Shown piece by piece: positions 9,051 to 17,917 of a stretch of 64,000 bases of DNA (its first letter is position 1; every line of letters starts with the position of its first letter). Under the pieces are notes generated by a model that was given only the letters and a program-made list of their open reading frames with translations, ran no database searches and was not told the DNA's origin. Both the position numbers and the translations under genes were made by a program. The stretch comes from Pseudomonadota bacterium (lineage in GTDB: Bacteria; Pseudomonadota; Gammaproteobacteria; Burkholderiales; Gallionellaceae), in contig JAJYYO010000003.1 in the NCBI GenBank assembly GCA_021800795.1, positions 104,752-168,751 on the forward strand. The letters run 5' to 3'.

Positions 9051-9119
9051 TGCCGCTGTTTTGACAAAAAACTGCGCCGGCACGGCTTGTTTTCGTGCAA
9101 GGCAGCTCGCCGGGAATTA

Positions 9120-9386
9120 GGGGTCGAGAAATAATAAGTTGAACATTCGTTGCTGCGCATCCGCGATGGATGCAAGGCGCGAAGAGCAGCGAATGGTTAT
9201 TCCATTCGCAAGCTTCGCAACGCCGCAAACGCGCGGATGCGCAGCAACCCTGTGGGCCGGGGCTTATTTGCGCGCATCCCTTTGTCGCAAGCCGCTTGTT
9301 GTGAATAACACAACGGCGCGTCGTGCTTCGCGGGCTGTATCGCAAATAAACCCCGGCGATTGTTCAACTTATTGTTTCTCGACCCC
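9120..9386. mobile_element. 267-bp MITE-like element with 26-bp terminal inverted repeats
   Basis: The termini 9120-9145 and 9361-9386 are inverted copies differing at one base (starting ggggtcgagaa). A direct TTA lies on both flanks (9117-9119, 9387-9389), consistent with a 3-bp target duplication. The interior has no ORF but several nested dyads: ttgctgcgcatccgcg (about 9150) with its complement at about 9232, gcgaatgg/ccattcgc near 9190-9207, and ggggcttatttgcg with a near complement at about 9341. The right-hand TTA is the ferredoxin stop codon read on the minus strand. Confidence 0.75.
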
Positions 9387-10133
<747 letters not shown>

Positions 10134-10137
<4 letters not shown>

Positions 10138-10601
10138 ACTGCCAACCCTATCAATTGATAATGCACCTGCCCGGCCCTGCCCGACTTTATTACCCGCCAG
10201 GGTGCCGGCGCTTCAATTTCAGCGCCGGACTCCAGATAGACAACCCCACCATCATTCAAATGCGCAGGCAATATGTCCAGCAATTTCGGCAAATAATCGC
10301 CCTGAAAAGGCGGGTCCAGAAAGATCACATCGAAGCGCTGCGCATTGCGGCGGATGAATTCCAGCCCGTCCTGATGGCGCAACAGGACCTGGCTGCATGC
10401 CAATTTGCCGGCATTATCCTGCAAGGCGCGAAATACCGACAGGCTTTTCTCCACCATCAACACACGCTCCGCCCCGCGGGACGCCGCTTCAAAACCCAGC
10501 GCGCCGCTGCCGGCGAACAGATCCAGACAGCTGCGTCCATACAGTGTTTGCCCCAGCCAGTTGAACAGCGTCTCGCGCACCCTGTCCGGCGTCGGACGCA
10601 A
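10134..10601 (-). CDS. rsmD: 16S rRNA (guanine(966)-N(2))-methyltransferase
   Basis: Rossmann methyltransferase with [14 protein letters not shown] (SAM site) and FLDPPF (catalytic N/DPPF). The annotated start is a TTG just before [12 protein letters not shown]. The reading frame continues upstream with residues matching the conserved RsmD N-terminus (KVRIGGGELRSR, FPDAEGL) to about 10670, yet no ATG, GTG or TTG is found there. Either a rare start (ATA at 10670-10668 or a CTG) is used or the protein is N-terminally shortened. The gene begins next to the M16 peptidase stop and overlaps coaD. Confidence 0.9.
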
Positions 10602-10662
10602 TCCTTCCGCATCGGGGAAAGCGATGATGCGGCTGCGCAGTTCGCCGCCGCCTATCCTGACT

Positions 10663-12228
10663 TTATTTATTTTCAGCCCCGGCAGATTTTGACTCAGGCA
10701 CAGGTGCGCCGACGATCACCGTGGCCATTTGCTCAGGATGAATGTGACGGGCAAAGGCGTCCTTGATCTGTGCTGCGGTAACCCGTTCCACACGCCCGGT
10801 GAAGTCGTCCAGATAAGTCAGCGGCAAATCGTAGAAGCCGATCAAGCTCAGGTATTCCAGTATCTTGCGGTTGCTGTCGATGCGCAACGGAAACCCGCCG
10901 ATGATATTCTGCTTGGCGGCCTGCAACTCCTTTTCTGTCGGGCCATCTGCAACAAATTTCGCAACCGTTTTACGCACCAACGCCAACGCCTCATCGGCCT
11001 GCTCCTTCTTGGTTTGCAGACCGATCTGGAAGACGCCCGGCAGCTTGAGCGGCATGAAATAGCTGTACACACTGTACGCGAGGCCGCGTTTTTCGCGCAC
11101 CTCATTCATCAGTCGCGACACGAATCCGCCGCCACCCAGTATGTAATTGCCCACATACAGCGTGAAATAGTCAGGATCGGTGCGCGACATGCCGGGCTGA
11201 CCTATCAGAATATGGCTCTGCGTGGCCGGATGAACGATGCGTTGTTCGGATGCCTGGATACGCATCGTCACGGCGGGTATCTCGTCCTGCACGGTCGATA
11301 CCGGCAGTTCGCCGGTCAGCTGTTGTGCAATCGCTTCGGCCTCCTTGCGCGTCACATCGCCCATGATCGCCACCACCGCACGGTTAGCAACGTAGCGGGC
11401 GCGATAAAAATCCTGCAAATCCTGATCATTGATCGCCGTCACACCGGCAACATCACCGGACACGGGCAATGCATAGGGATGCTGTCCGTATACCGCTTTC
11501 TGAAAGGCGCGACCCGCGATGAATTCCGGCTTGGTCTCATTTTCTTTCAAGGCGGCAATCACGCGCGTTTTTTCCCGAGCGAGAATCGCATCCGGAAACA
11601 GCGGGTGTTGCAGCACTTTCGCCATGATGTTCAACGCCCGGTCGCGTTCCGCCGCATGGCTCAGGGTACGCAAGGTTACGCTCGCCATATCCTGATCGAT
11701 GCCGCCGCCGAGCTGCGCGCCGATATCCGCCAGACTGCTGGAAATGACATCCTCGTTCATTCCTTCCACGCCCAGATCAAGCAGCTCATGCGTCATGCTG
11801 GCCAGGCCTGATTTTTTGTCGTAACTGCTGCCCGCAGGCAACGTCACCGCCACGTCCAGCATCGGGATATCGTGATCTTCCACAAACAGCACTTTCGCGC
11901 CGCTGGCGCTCTGCCAGTGCTGAATATTGGGAGTTGCAAACGCGATACCGGCGGCGCAACACAATGCAGTGGCTACAATTATTTTAATCGACCCAACAAA
12001 CAACGCACGCGTCTTTCCCGCCCCCGACAAACCCATTCGAGGGCAGGCTACGGCGGGAAAACGAGGCCAAAGGCCGAAGTTTCGAGGAACGACCATCCAG
12101 TTGATTATAAAGCCCCCGCGTAGCGGGACAACGATAGGGTTGTGTCCGCTACGCGGAATATTATTCTTGCTGGATTCCCGCTTGCGCGGGAATGACGGTA
12201 TTAGTGAATGATTTGTTTTAACGGACAT
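10663..12228 (-). CDS. M16 family peptidase-like subunit, HXXEH-less partner
   Basis: Pitrilysin-family protein, about 521 residues from the ATG at 12228, which has a GGAG ribosome site and overlaps the upstream M16 gene by 11 bases. It lacks the HXXEH zinc motif and carries the fold's later domain with IGQPGMSR and the NYILGGGGFVSRLM region, as expected for the non-catalytic partner of a paired M16 system. A signal sequence (IIVATALCCAAGIAFA) is found only after about 75 residues. The intervening segment reads through a repeat (SFPRKRESS). Translation could instead begin nearer the signal peptide; no clear ribosome site was found there. Confidence 0.85.
   Translation of the reverse strand: MSVKTNHSLIPSFPRKRESSKNNIPRSGHNPIVVPLRGGFIINWMVVPRNFGLWPRFPAVACPRMGLSGAGKTRALFVGSIKIIVATALCCAAGIAFATPNIQHWQSASGAKVLFVEDHDIPMLDVAVTLPAGSSYDKKSGLASMTHELLDLGVEGMNEDVISSSLADIGAQLGGGIDQDMASVTLRTLSHAAERDRALNIMAKVLQHPLFPDAILAREKTRVIAALKENETKPEFIAGRAFQKAVYGQHPYALPVSGDVAGVTAINDQDLQDFYRARYVANRAVVAIMGDVTRKEAEAIAQQLTGELPVSTVQDEIPAVTMRIQASEQRIVHPATQSHILIGQPGMSRTDPDYFTLYVGNYILGGGGFVSRLMNEVREKRGLAYSVYSYFMPLKLPGVFQIGLQTKKEQADEALALVRKTVAKFVADGPTEKELQAAKQNIIGGFPLRIDSNRKILEYLSLIGFYDLPLTYLDDFTGRVERVTAAQIKDAFARHIHPEQMATVIVGAPVPESKSAGAENK
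12085..12205. repeat. REP-type palindromic repeat inside the N-terminus of the M16 gene
   Basis: Contains ggattcccgcttgcgcggga (about 12172-12191) and the inner palindrome cgcgtagcgggacaac. It aligns with the element at 40904-41020 over most of its length; the left terminal unit is degenerate. Confidence 0.75.
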
Positions 12229-13582
12229 GAGTGGAATCTCCTGATTGATGCCTGGGCTTACCTGACAAGGGTTGCGGATCGAGCACGGCAACGGTCAGGT
12301 TATCGTCCTGCAATAACATCTGCGCAACCTCCTGCACCTGCGCTGCGGTCACCGCCTGCAATTTGTCCAGCATCAACGGAATGGCCTTTTGGCCCAGCCC
12401 TATGCTCTCCATCTGGCCTATCTGCATCGCCTGATAGAACACCGAGTCGAGCTTGTACACTTCGCCTGCCATCACCTGCGCCTTGACGCGCGTAAGCTCC
12501 TGCTCGCTCACGCCGTTCTTTACAATCAGCGCAATTTCTTCACGCAGCGCCGCCTCAGTATCACTCACCGTCTTGCCCTCGCTGGGCGTCGCTTCCAGCG
12601 TAAACAGGGCAGGGCCGCGGGATGCCGAGTCATATCCTGCGCCCACATCGCTGGCAATCTGCTGCTCGCGCACCAGGTGTTTGTTTAAGCGTGCCGAGTC
12701 ATTGCCGCTCAGCACGCCGGCGAGCATTTCCAGCGCATAAGGTTGCCAGTCACGCAAAGGATCAACGAGGTTGGGTGCGTGATAACTCATCACCAGCAGC
12801 GGCAGTTCGGCGGGGGCTTTCACCACCATGCGCTTGATGCCGCTCTGCGCGGGTTCGGTGTAATGTCTGCGTGCCGGCTCCACGTGTTTGGGGATGCCGC
12901 CATAGTAGCGTTGTGCCAGCGCGAACACATCGGCAGCTTTGACATCGCCCGCAATGACCAGCGTCGCGTTATTGGGGGCGTACCATTTTTTATACCACGC
13001 TCTGGCATCGTTCACGGTGAGCTGTTCAAGATCGCTCATCCAGCCGATCACCGGATGCCGATAGGGATGTTCCTCGTAAACCACCGCGTTCATTTTTTCC
13101 TGCAACAGTGCGTGCGCATCGTCGTCGGTACGCATGCGACGCTCTTCCATCACCACTTTAATCTCTTTGGAAAATTCAGTCTCCGAGAGATTGAGGTTGT
13201 GCATCCGGTCGGACTCCAGCTGCATCGCCAGCCCCAGCTTCGATGCGTGCAACTGCTGAAAATACGCGGTGTAATCGTTGCTGGTGAACGCATTCTCGCG
13301 CCCGCCTGCGGCGGCAATCAGCCTTGAGAATTCACCTGCCGGAACGCTTTTGGTGCCCTTGAACATCATGTGCTCCAGCACATGCGCGACGCCCGTCTTG
13401 CCGGTGCGTTCATCCATGCTGCCGGCCTTGTACCAGATCTGCTGCACCACCACAGGCGCGCGGTGGTCTTCCTTGACGACGACTTTCAGACCGTTCGCCA
13501 GCGTGCGTTCAAATACTTCGGCGCTGGCCGCTTGTTGCACCCCGAACACCAGCAGTGCCATACAAAACACAAAATTGCGCAT
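12218..13582 (-). CDS. M16 family zinc metallopeptidase
   Basis: 455 residues from the ATG at 13582 (AGGG ribosome site), which gives a clean signal peptide (MRNFVFCMALLVFGVQQAAS). The inverted zinc motif HVLEH is followed by MMFKGT, and the downstream Glu lies in the conserved RMHNLNLSE area. Catalytic member of a periplasmic pitrilysin-type pair with the following gene. The pair is encoded next to ftsY in many betaproteobacteria. Substrates are probably peptides or misfolded envelope proteins. Confidence 0.93.
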   Translation of the reverse strand: MRNFVFCMALLVFGVQQAASAEVFERTLANGLKVVVKEDHRAPVVVQQIWYKAGSMDERTGKTGVAHVLEHMMFKGTKSVPAGEFSRLIAAAGGRENAFTSNDYTAYFQQLHASKLGLAMQLESDRMHNLNLSETEFSKEIKVVMEERRMRTDDDAHALLQEKMNAVVYEEHPYRHPVIGWMSDLEQLTVNDARAWYKKWYAPNNATLVIAGDVKAADVFALAQRYYGGIPKHVEPARRHYTEPAQSGIKRMVVKAPAELPLLVMSYHAPNLVDPLRDWQPYALEMLAGVLSGNDSARLNKHLVREQQIASDVGAGYDSASRGPALFTLEATPSEGKTVSDTEAALREEIALIVKNGVSEQELTRVKAQVMAGEVYKLDSVFYQAMQIGQMESIGLGQKAIPLMLDKLQAVTAAQVQEVAQMLLQDDNLTVAVLDPQPLSGKPRHQSGDSTHVR

Positions 13583-13682
13583 AATCCCTAACCCCAGAAC
13601 GCCTAATCGGCATAAAATAACGGGCCACTCAAAGTGACCGTATATATTATGCCCCAACTCTTGCCAGCGGAACGCATCTCAA

Positions 13683-14648
13683 ATGTTTAGTTTTCTAAAA
13701 AAGAATACGCCCGACAAAATTACCGACGTTGCCGTCGAAAAACGCAGCTGGGTCGAGCGGCTAAAATCCGGCCTTGCGCGCACCGGCAGCCAGCTGGCCG
13801 ATCTGTTCAGCCGTGGCGGCAGGATCGACGACGAGTTCTACGAAGAGCTGGAAACCATCCTGATCACGGCGGACGTCGGCATGGATGCAACAAACGCACT
13901 GTTAGCCGACCTGCGCCGCCACGTCAGGGAACACAAATTATCCGAAGCCGCTGAACTCAAGGCGGGTCTGGCACACTGTCTGCTCAAATTGCTCATGCCG
14001 TTATCCGTGCCGCTGCAAGCGCACACCCACAAGCCCTTCGTCATCATGATGGTCGGCGTGAATGGCGCAGGCAAGACCACCTCCATCGGCAAGTTGGCTA
14101 AATATCTGCAATCACAGGGTTTGTCCGTACTGCTCGCAGCCGGTGACACCTTCCGCGCGGCGGCACGCGAACAGCTGACGACCTGGGGGGAGCGCAACAA
14201 CGTGACGGTGATCGCACAGCAAAGCGGCGATGCCGCCGCCGTGATTTACGATGCGGTACAGGCTGCTCAGGCCAGAAAAATCGACGTAGTGCTGGCCGAT
14301 ACGGCCGGCAGGCTCACCACGCAGGCGCATCTGATGGAAGAAATCAAGAAAGTAAAACGCGTCATAGCCAAGGTATTGCCGGATGCGCCGCATGAAGTGC
14401 TGCTGGTGCTGGATGCCAACACCGGGCAGAATGCATTAAGTCAGGTGAAAGCCTTCGATGAGGCGCTCGGCGTGACCGGGCTGATCCTGACCAAACTGGA
14501 CGGCACGGCCAAGGGCGGTGTGATCGCCGCCATAGCCCGCGCCCACCCGATACCGGTGCGCTTCATCGGGGTGGGCGAAGGACTGGATGATTTGCGTCCG
14601 TTCAATGCCGAAGAATTTATCGAAGCCTTGCTGGGTCAGTCGGCATGA
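13683..14648 (+). CDS. ftsY: Signal recognition particle receptor FtsY
   Basis: 321 residues, SRP-type GTPase at the inner membrane that receives ribosome-SRP complexes. NG domain motifs: [10 protein letters not shown] (G1), DTAGRLTTQ (G3), [10 protein letters not shown] (G4/G5). The N-terminal acidic domain is short. The first gene of ftsY-ftsE-ftsX-rpoH, the classical proteobacterial order; the stop overlaps the ftsE start (ATGA). Confidence 0.98.
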   Translation: MFSFLKKNTPDKITDVAVEKRSWVERLKSGLARTGSQLADLFSRGGRIDDEFYEELETILITADVGMDATNALLADLRRHVREHKLSEAAELKAGLAHCLLKLLMPLSVPLQAHTHKPFVIMMVGVNGAGKTTSIGKLAKYLQSQGLSVLLAAGDTFRAAAREQLTTWGERNNVTVIAQQSGDAAAVIYDAVQAAQARKIDVVLADTAGRLTTQAHLMEEIKKVKRVIAKVLPDAPHEVLLVLDANTGQNALSQVKAFDEALGVTGLILTKLDGTAKGGVIAAIARAHPIPVRFIGVGEGLDDLRPFNAEEFIEALLGQSA

Positions 14649-15382
14649 TTTCATTCAATCAGGTCAGCAAGCGCTATCCCGGCGGTTTTGAGGCTTTGAA
14701 AAATGTCTCTTTTGAACTTGCCAAGGGTGAAATGGCCTATCTGTCCGGTCATTCTGGCGCCGGCAAGAGCACCCTGCTCCGCCTCATCGCTGCAATCGAA
14801 CGCCCCAATACGGGCGCCGTGCTGGTCAACAACCAGAACGTCAGCGCACTCAAGAGCGGCGCCCTGCCCTATCTGCGCCGCAATATCGGCATGATCTTTC
14901 AGGATCACAAGCTGCTGTTCGACCGCAGCGTGTTCGACAATGTACAGCTTCCGCTGCAAATATGCGGCTCCGACCACAAGGAAACCGGCAAGCGCGTGCG
15001 CGCCGCACTGGACAAGGTGGGGCTGCTGGGCCGCGAAAAGTCCAACCCCATCGCCCTGTCCGGCGGAGAACAACAACGTTTGTGCATTGCACGCGCGATT
15101 GTCAACCGTCCATCCATACTGCTCGCCGACGAACCTACCGGCAATCTGGACGCGGAATATGCGCAGGAAATAATGAACATTTTCAATTCGTTTCATCAGG
15201 TAGGCGTCACACTGCTGATTTCCACCCACGACACCGGCATGCTGCAAAGCAACCGTGTCCGCGTGATCACCCTGAAACACGGTGAAATTCAAACCGCGCC
15301 GCCCGTTACACAAGAAGGCTCGGGGCAGGCCGCTTCGTCCAAGCCTTCAGTCCTGAGCGCAGCCGAAGGGTCAGGACTATGA
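14645..15382 (+). CDS. ftsE: Cell division ATP-binding protein FtsE
   Basis: ABC ATPase of the FtsEX complex, which controls septal peptidoglycan hydrolases. Walker A GHSGAGKST (35-43), signature LSGGEQQR (138-145), Walker B ILLADEPTGNLD. At 245 residues it exceeds the usual 215-225: after HGEI it has about 29 extra residues (217-245). The last part (KPSVLSAAEGSG) is the translation of a dispersed palindromic repeat also seen at about 58965. The stop overlaps the ftsX start (ATGA). Confidence 0.97.
   Translation: MISFNQVSKRYPGGFEALKNVSFELAKGEMAYLSGHSGAGKSTLLRLIAAIERPNTGAVLVNNQNVSALKSGALPYLRRNIGMIFQDHKLLFDRSVFDNVQLPLQICGSDHKETGKRVRAALDKVGLLGREKSNPIALSGGEQQRLCIARAIVNRPSILLADEPTGNLDAEYAQEIMNIFNSFHQVGVTLLISTHDTGMLQSNRVRVITLKHGEIQTAPPVTQEGSGQAASSKPSVLSAAEGSGL
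15335..15380. repeat. Palindromic repeat forming the 3' end of ftsE
   Basis: Contains agtcctgagcgcagccgaag followed by ggtcaggact, a dyad that also resembles the complement of cttcgacaagctcaggacag at 58970-58989. It supplies the last 14 or so codons of ftsE and lies against the ftsX start. Confidence 0.6.
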
Positions 15383-16284
15383 GCGCACTCAGCCAGCATG
15401 CAGGTGTTGCACGTGTCGCCCTGCGACGTGTATTCGCCTCGCCCGTAGCTGGGTTTCTCAACATCCTGGTTATCGGAATAGCGCTCAGCCTGCCGGCCGG
15501 AATGTATGTATTGCTGCAAAACGCGCAGGGTCTGGTTGCGCAACTGTCAGGCCCGCCGCAAATCAGCCTGTTCCTGACGCTGGACGCCAATGCGGATAAT
15601 ATTGCCCAGCTGCGCCGGCAGTTGGCCCGGAACAACGCCATCGGCAAAATCGAGTTTGTCTCCCGTGCAGACGCACTTGAAAAACTCGGACAAAGCAACG
15701 GTCTGGCCGATGTCATAGCCGGACTTGAGAGCAACCCGTTACCGGATGCATTTGTCATCACGCCAAAAATCACCGCTGCCAGATCGCTGGAGACGCTGCG
15801 CGACGAGCTTCAAAAACTGCCCTATATCGAGCTTGCGCAACTTGATTCGGCATGGGCCTACAAGCTTGAGGCCATCCTTGAATTCGCCCGCATCATGGTG
15901 CTGATACTGACCGTTTTGCTCAGTCTCGCCCTGATCGCCATCACCTTCAATACCATACGCCTGCAAATCATGACTCAGCGCGACGAAATCATGGTCGCCA
16001 AACTGATAGGCGCCACGAATACATTTATACGCCGGCCTTTTCTGTACTTCGGTGCGATACAAGGATTGCTGGGCGGCATTACCGCATGGCTGATCATCGC
16101 GCTGAGTCTTTATCTGTTGAAACAGCCTCTGGCTACGCTGTCGCAACTCTATGCCAGCAATTTCGCACTGCAACCGCTTACCTTCAGCGACAGTTTTTCG
16201 CTGATGCTGTTCTCGATGTACCTGGGATGGCTGGGCGCCTGGCTGTCAGTTGCCCGCCACTTATCGCGAATAGAACCGCAGTGA
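15379..16284 (+). CDS. ftsX: Cell division protein FtsX
   Basis: 301 residues, membrane partner of FtsE. N-terminal membrane segment about 25-45, a periplasmic domain to about 170, then three C-terminal membrane segments (about 172-195, 220-245, 270-290), the FtsX/MacB arrangement. FtsEX couples ATP hydrolysis to activation of cell-wall amidases at the septum. Translationally coupled to ftsE. Confidence 0.97.
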   Translation: MSALSQHAGVARVALRRVFASPVAGFLNILVIGIALSLPAGMYVLLQNAQGLVAQLSGPPQISLFLTLDANADNIAQLRRQLARNNAIGKIEFVSRADALEKLGQSNGLADVIAGLESNPLPDAFVITPKITAARSLETLRDELQKLPYIELAQLDSAWAYKLEAILEFARIMVLILTVLLSLALIAITFNTIRLQIMTQRDEIMVAKLIGATNTFIRRPFLYFGAIQGLLGGITAWLIIALSLYLLKQPLATLSQLYASNFALQPLTFSDSFSLMLFSMYLGWLGAWLSVARHLSRIEPQ

Positions 16285-16317
16285 ACTTCGCCTGCGCGGG
16301 CGCCGCACTGAAACCGC

Positions 16318-16346
16318 TTGACACGCTGATATTTTTTCAGAATCAT
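16318..16346 (+). promoter_or_regulatory. Candidate sigma-70 promoter
   Basis: -35 TTGACA (16318-16323), a 17-nt spacer, -10 AATCAT (16341-16346), 54 nt upstream of the small membrane protein gene. The -10 is weak. Confidence 0.4.
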
Positions 16347-16399
16347 GGCATAATTCGCGTCACCAGCAGAACGCTTGACCACTTACAAGGGAGAAATTG

Positions 16400-16600
16400 A
16401 TGAACAAGACGGAAACGGCGGAAAAACCAGGTTGCAAAGCTCTCGTACTACCTATCCTTTTTTCTATAGCACTGTGGATAGTGTCGGGATTTTTACTGAG
16501 CAAGGAACTTGGCATCATCGGTGTCATTATCAGCATCTGGATTGCCGGCATGGCGGCAGGCAAGGTGATGAACTCGGAATGCCCGCTGCCGCACGAATAA
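16400..16600 (+). CDS. Small membrane protein, two predicted helices
   Basis: 66 residues starting at the ATG preceded by GGGAG (about 16387). Two hydrophobic stretches (about 16-34 and 38-56, the second with GVIISIWIAGMAAG) form a helical hairpin, with a short polar tail ending in CPLPHE. I do not recognise a family. It lies between ftsX and rpoH with its own candidate promoter. Confidence 0.65.
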   Translation: MNKTETAEKPGCKALVLPILFSIALWIVSGFLLSKELGIIGVIISIWIAGMAAGKVMNSECPLPHE

Positions 16601-16778
16601 TCGACCTGTTTGCAGGCAAAGCGTGCGGAGCGGCGTCCGGCTTGATGCTTGCCCAAGTGCAACGCTGTCAAATGGGCCGTCGTCAGCCAGTCGAGTCCGG
16701 TTTTCCCAGTCATGATGAACCTAATTCAACTTTAGAACTCTTAGATCGTCAGTATTAAATTCCTGGGAGACAATAACT

Positions 16779-17627
16779 ATGAATTACAGCCTAACCCTAC
16801 CCTCTGCCGTTGGCAGTCTGGACAGCTATATCAGTCTGGTCAAGCGATATGCGCTGCTGACGCAAGAGGAAGAACTTGCGCTGGCAACCCGTTTTCGCGA
16901 TGAGAACGACCTGGATGCTGCGCGTCAGTTGGTGTTATCTCACCTGCGTGTGGTCGTCAGCGTGGCGCGCGGCTATGCAGGATACGGCCTGCCTCAGGCC
17001 GATCTGATTCAGGAAGGCAATATCGGCCTGATGAAGGCCGTCAAACATTACGACCCTGATTTCGGCGTTCGTCTGGTGTCTTTTGCCTTGCACTGGATAC
17101 GTGCGGAAATCAACGAGTTTGTGGTGCGCAACTGGCGCATGGTCAAGATTGCCACCACCAAGGCTCAACGCAAACTGTTCTTCAATCTTCGCAGCCTGAA
17201 ACAGGGACTGGGATCGCTTAAACCCCAACAGGTCAGCGAAATTGCCACTCAACTCAACGTCAGCGAACACGATGTAGTGGAAATGGAGGCGCGTTTTTCA
17301 GGGCACGAACTCGGCCTGGATCCTGCAGGTTCGGATGAAGATGAAAGCTACGCGCCGATACAGTATCTGGCAGACAGCCCGGATCACGAACCTTCGAACA
17401 TACTTGAAAGCTCACAGAGCGATCATCTGCGCACTGCTGGTTTAGCCGAGGCCTTATCCTGCCTCGATGAACGCAGCCGCCGCATCGTGGAAGCACGCTG
17501 GCTGAACGAAGAGGGCAGCGCGACGCTGCACGAACTGGCTGCCGAATTTAACGTGTCGGCTGAACGCATCCGCCAGATCGAACAAAAGGCCATGAGCAAA
17601 ATGCATGCGGCTTTATCCGCCGCATAG
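16779..17627 (+). CDS. rpoH: RNA polymerase sigma-32 factor (heat shock)
   Basis: 282 residues. Region 2 has DLIQEGNIGLMKAV and FALHWIRAEINEF. The RpoH box QRKLFFNLR (about 130) is specific to heat-shock sigma factors and is involved in RNA polymerase binding and turnover. Region 4 ends in RIRQIEQKAMSKM. A GGGAG ribosome site lies 10 nt before the ATG. Its place after ftsYEX matches E. coli and other proteobacteria. Confidence 0.98.
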   Translation: MNYSLTLPSAVGSLDSYISLVKRYALLTQEEELALATRFRDENDLDAARQLVLSHLRVVVSVARGYAGYGLPQADLIQEGNIGLMKAVKHYDPDFGVRLVSFALHWIRAEINEFVVRNWRMVKIATTKAQRKLFFNLRSLKQGLGSLKPQQVSEIATQLNVSEHDVVEMEARFSGHELGLDPAGSDEDESYAPIQYLADSPDHEPSNILESSQSDHLRTAGLAEALSCLDERSRRIVEARWLNEEGSATLHELAAEFNVSAERIRQIEQKAMSKMHAALSAA

Positions 17628-17645
17628 ACCCCCCAACGTTCCGAA

Positions 17646-17680
17646 CGACACCTGCATGGCTGGCAGCCATGCAGTGTCGG
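17646..17680 (+). terminator. Strong hairpin after rpoH, likely terminator
   Basis: ctgcatggct / agccatgcag perfect 10-bp arms with a GGC loop (17652-17674), extended by a further five pairs past a bulge. No T-run follows, so it may instead be an mRNA 3' stabiliser. Confidence 0.5.
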
Positions 17681-17917
17681 CACAACGTGAGCAGACGGAT
17701 TTGCTCAACCGGCTGCACCGACCGCATCCTCGCAGCCTGTCAACAGTCACCACCCCTTCCGGGGATGAAACGCTAAAAATCCCGCGTCACTGGCGTAATT
17801 TGCATTTGCATGCCTGCCGAACTAGACTTGTTCCGGAATGCCGTTGCAGCATTGCTTCGATGTATTTGAAAACAGCATCCATAAGCCGTATTTTTCTGTC
17901 AAGCGGGGAGTCATTGA

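Noticed and set aside
10729..11811. 360-codon ORF antisense to the M16 partner gene
   Set aside because: Shadow ORF; composition rich in His, Arg and Gln as expected from antisense reading.
17755..17917. Possible c-di-GMP riboswitch before the sensor kinase
   Set aside because: The conserved GEMM core sequence is not present.
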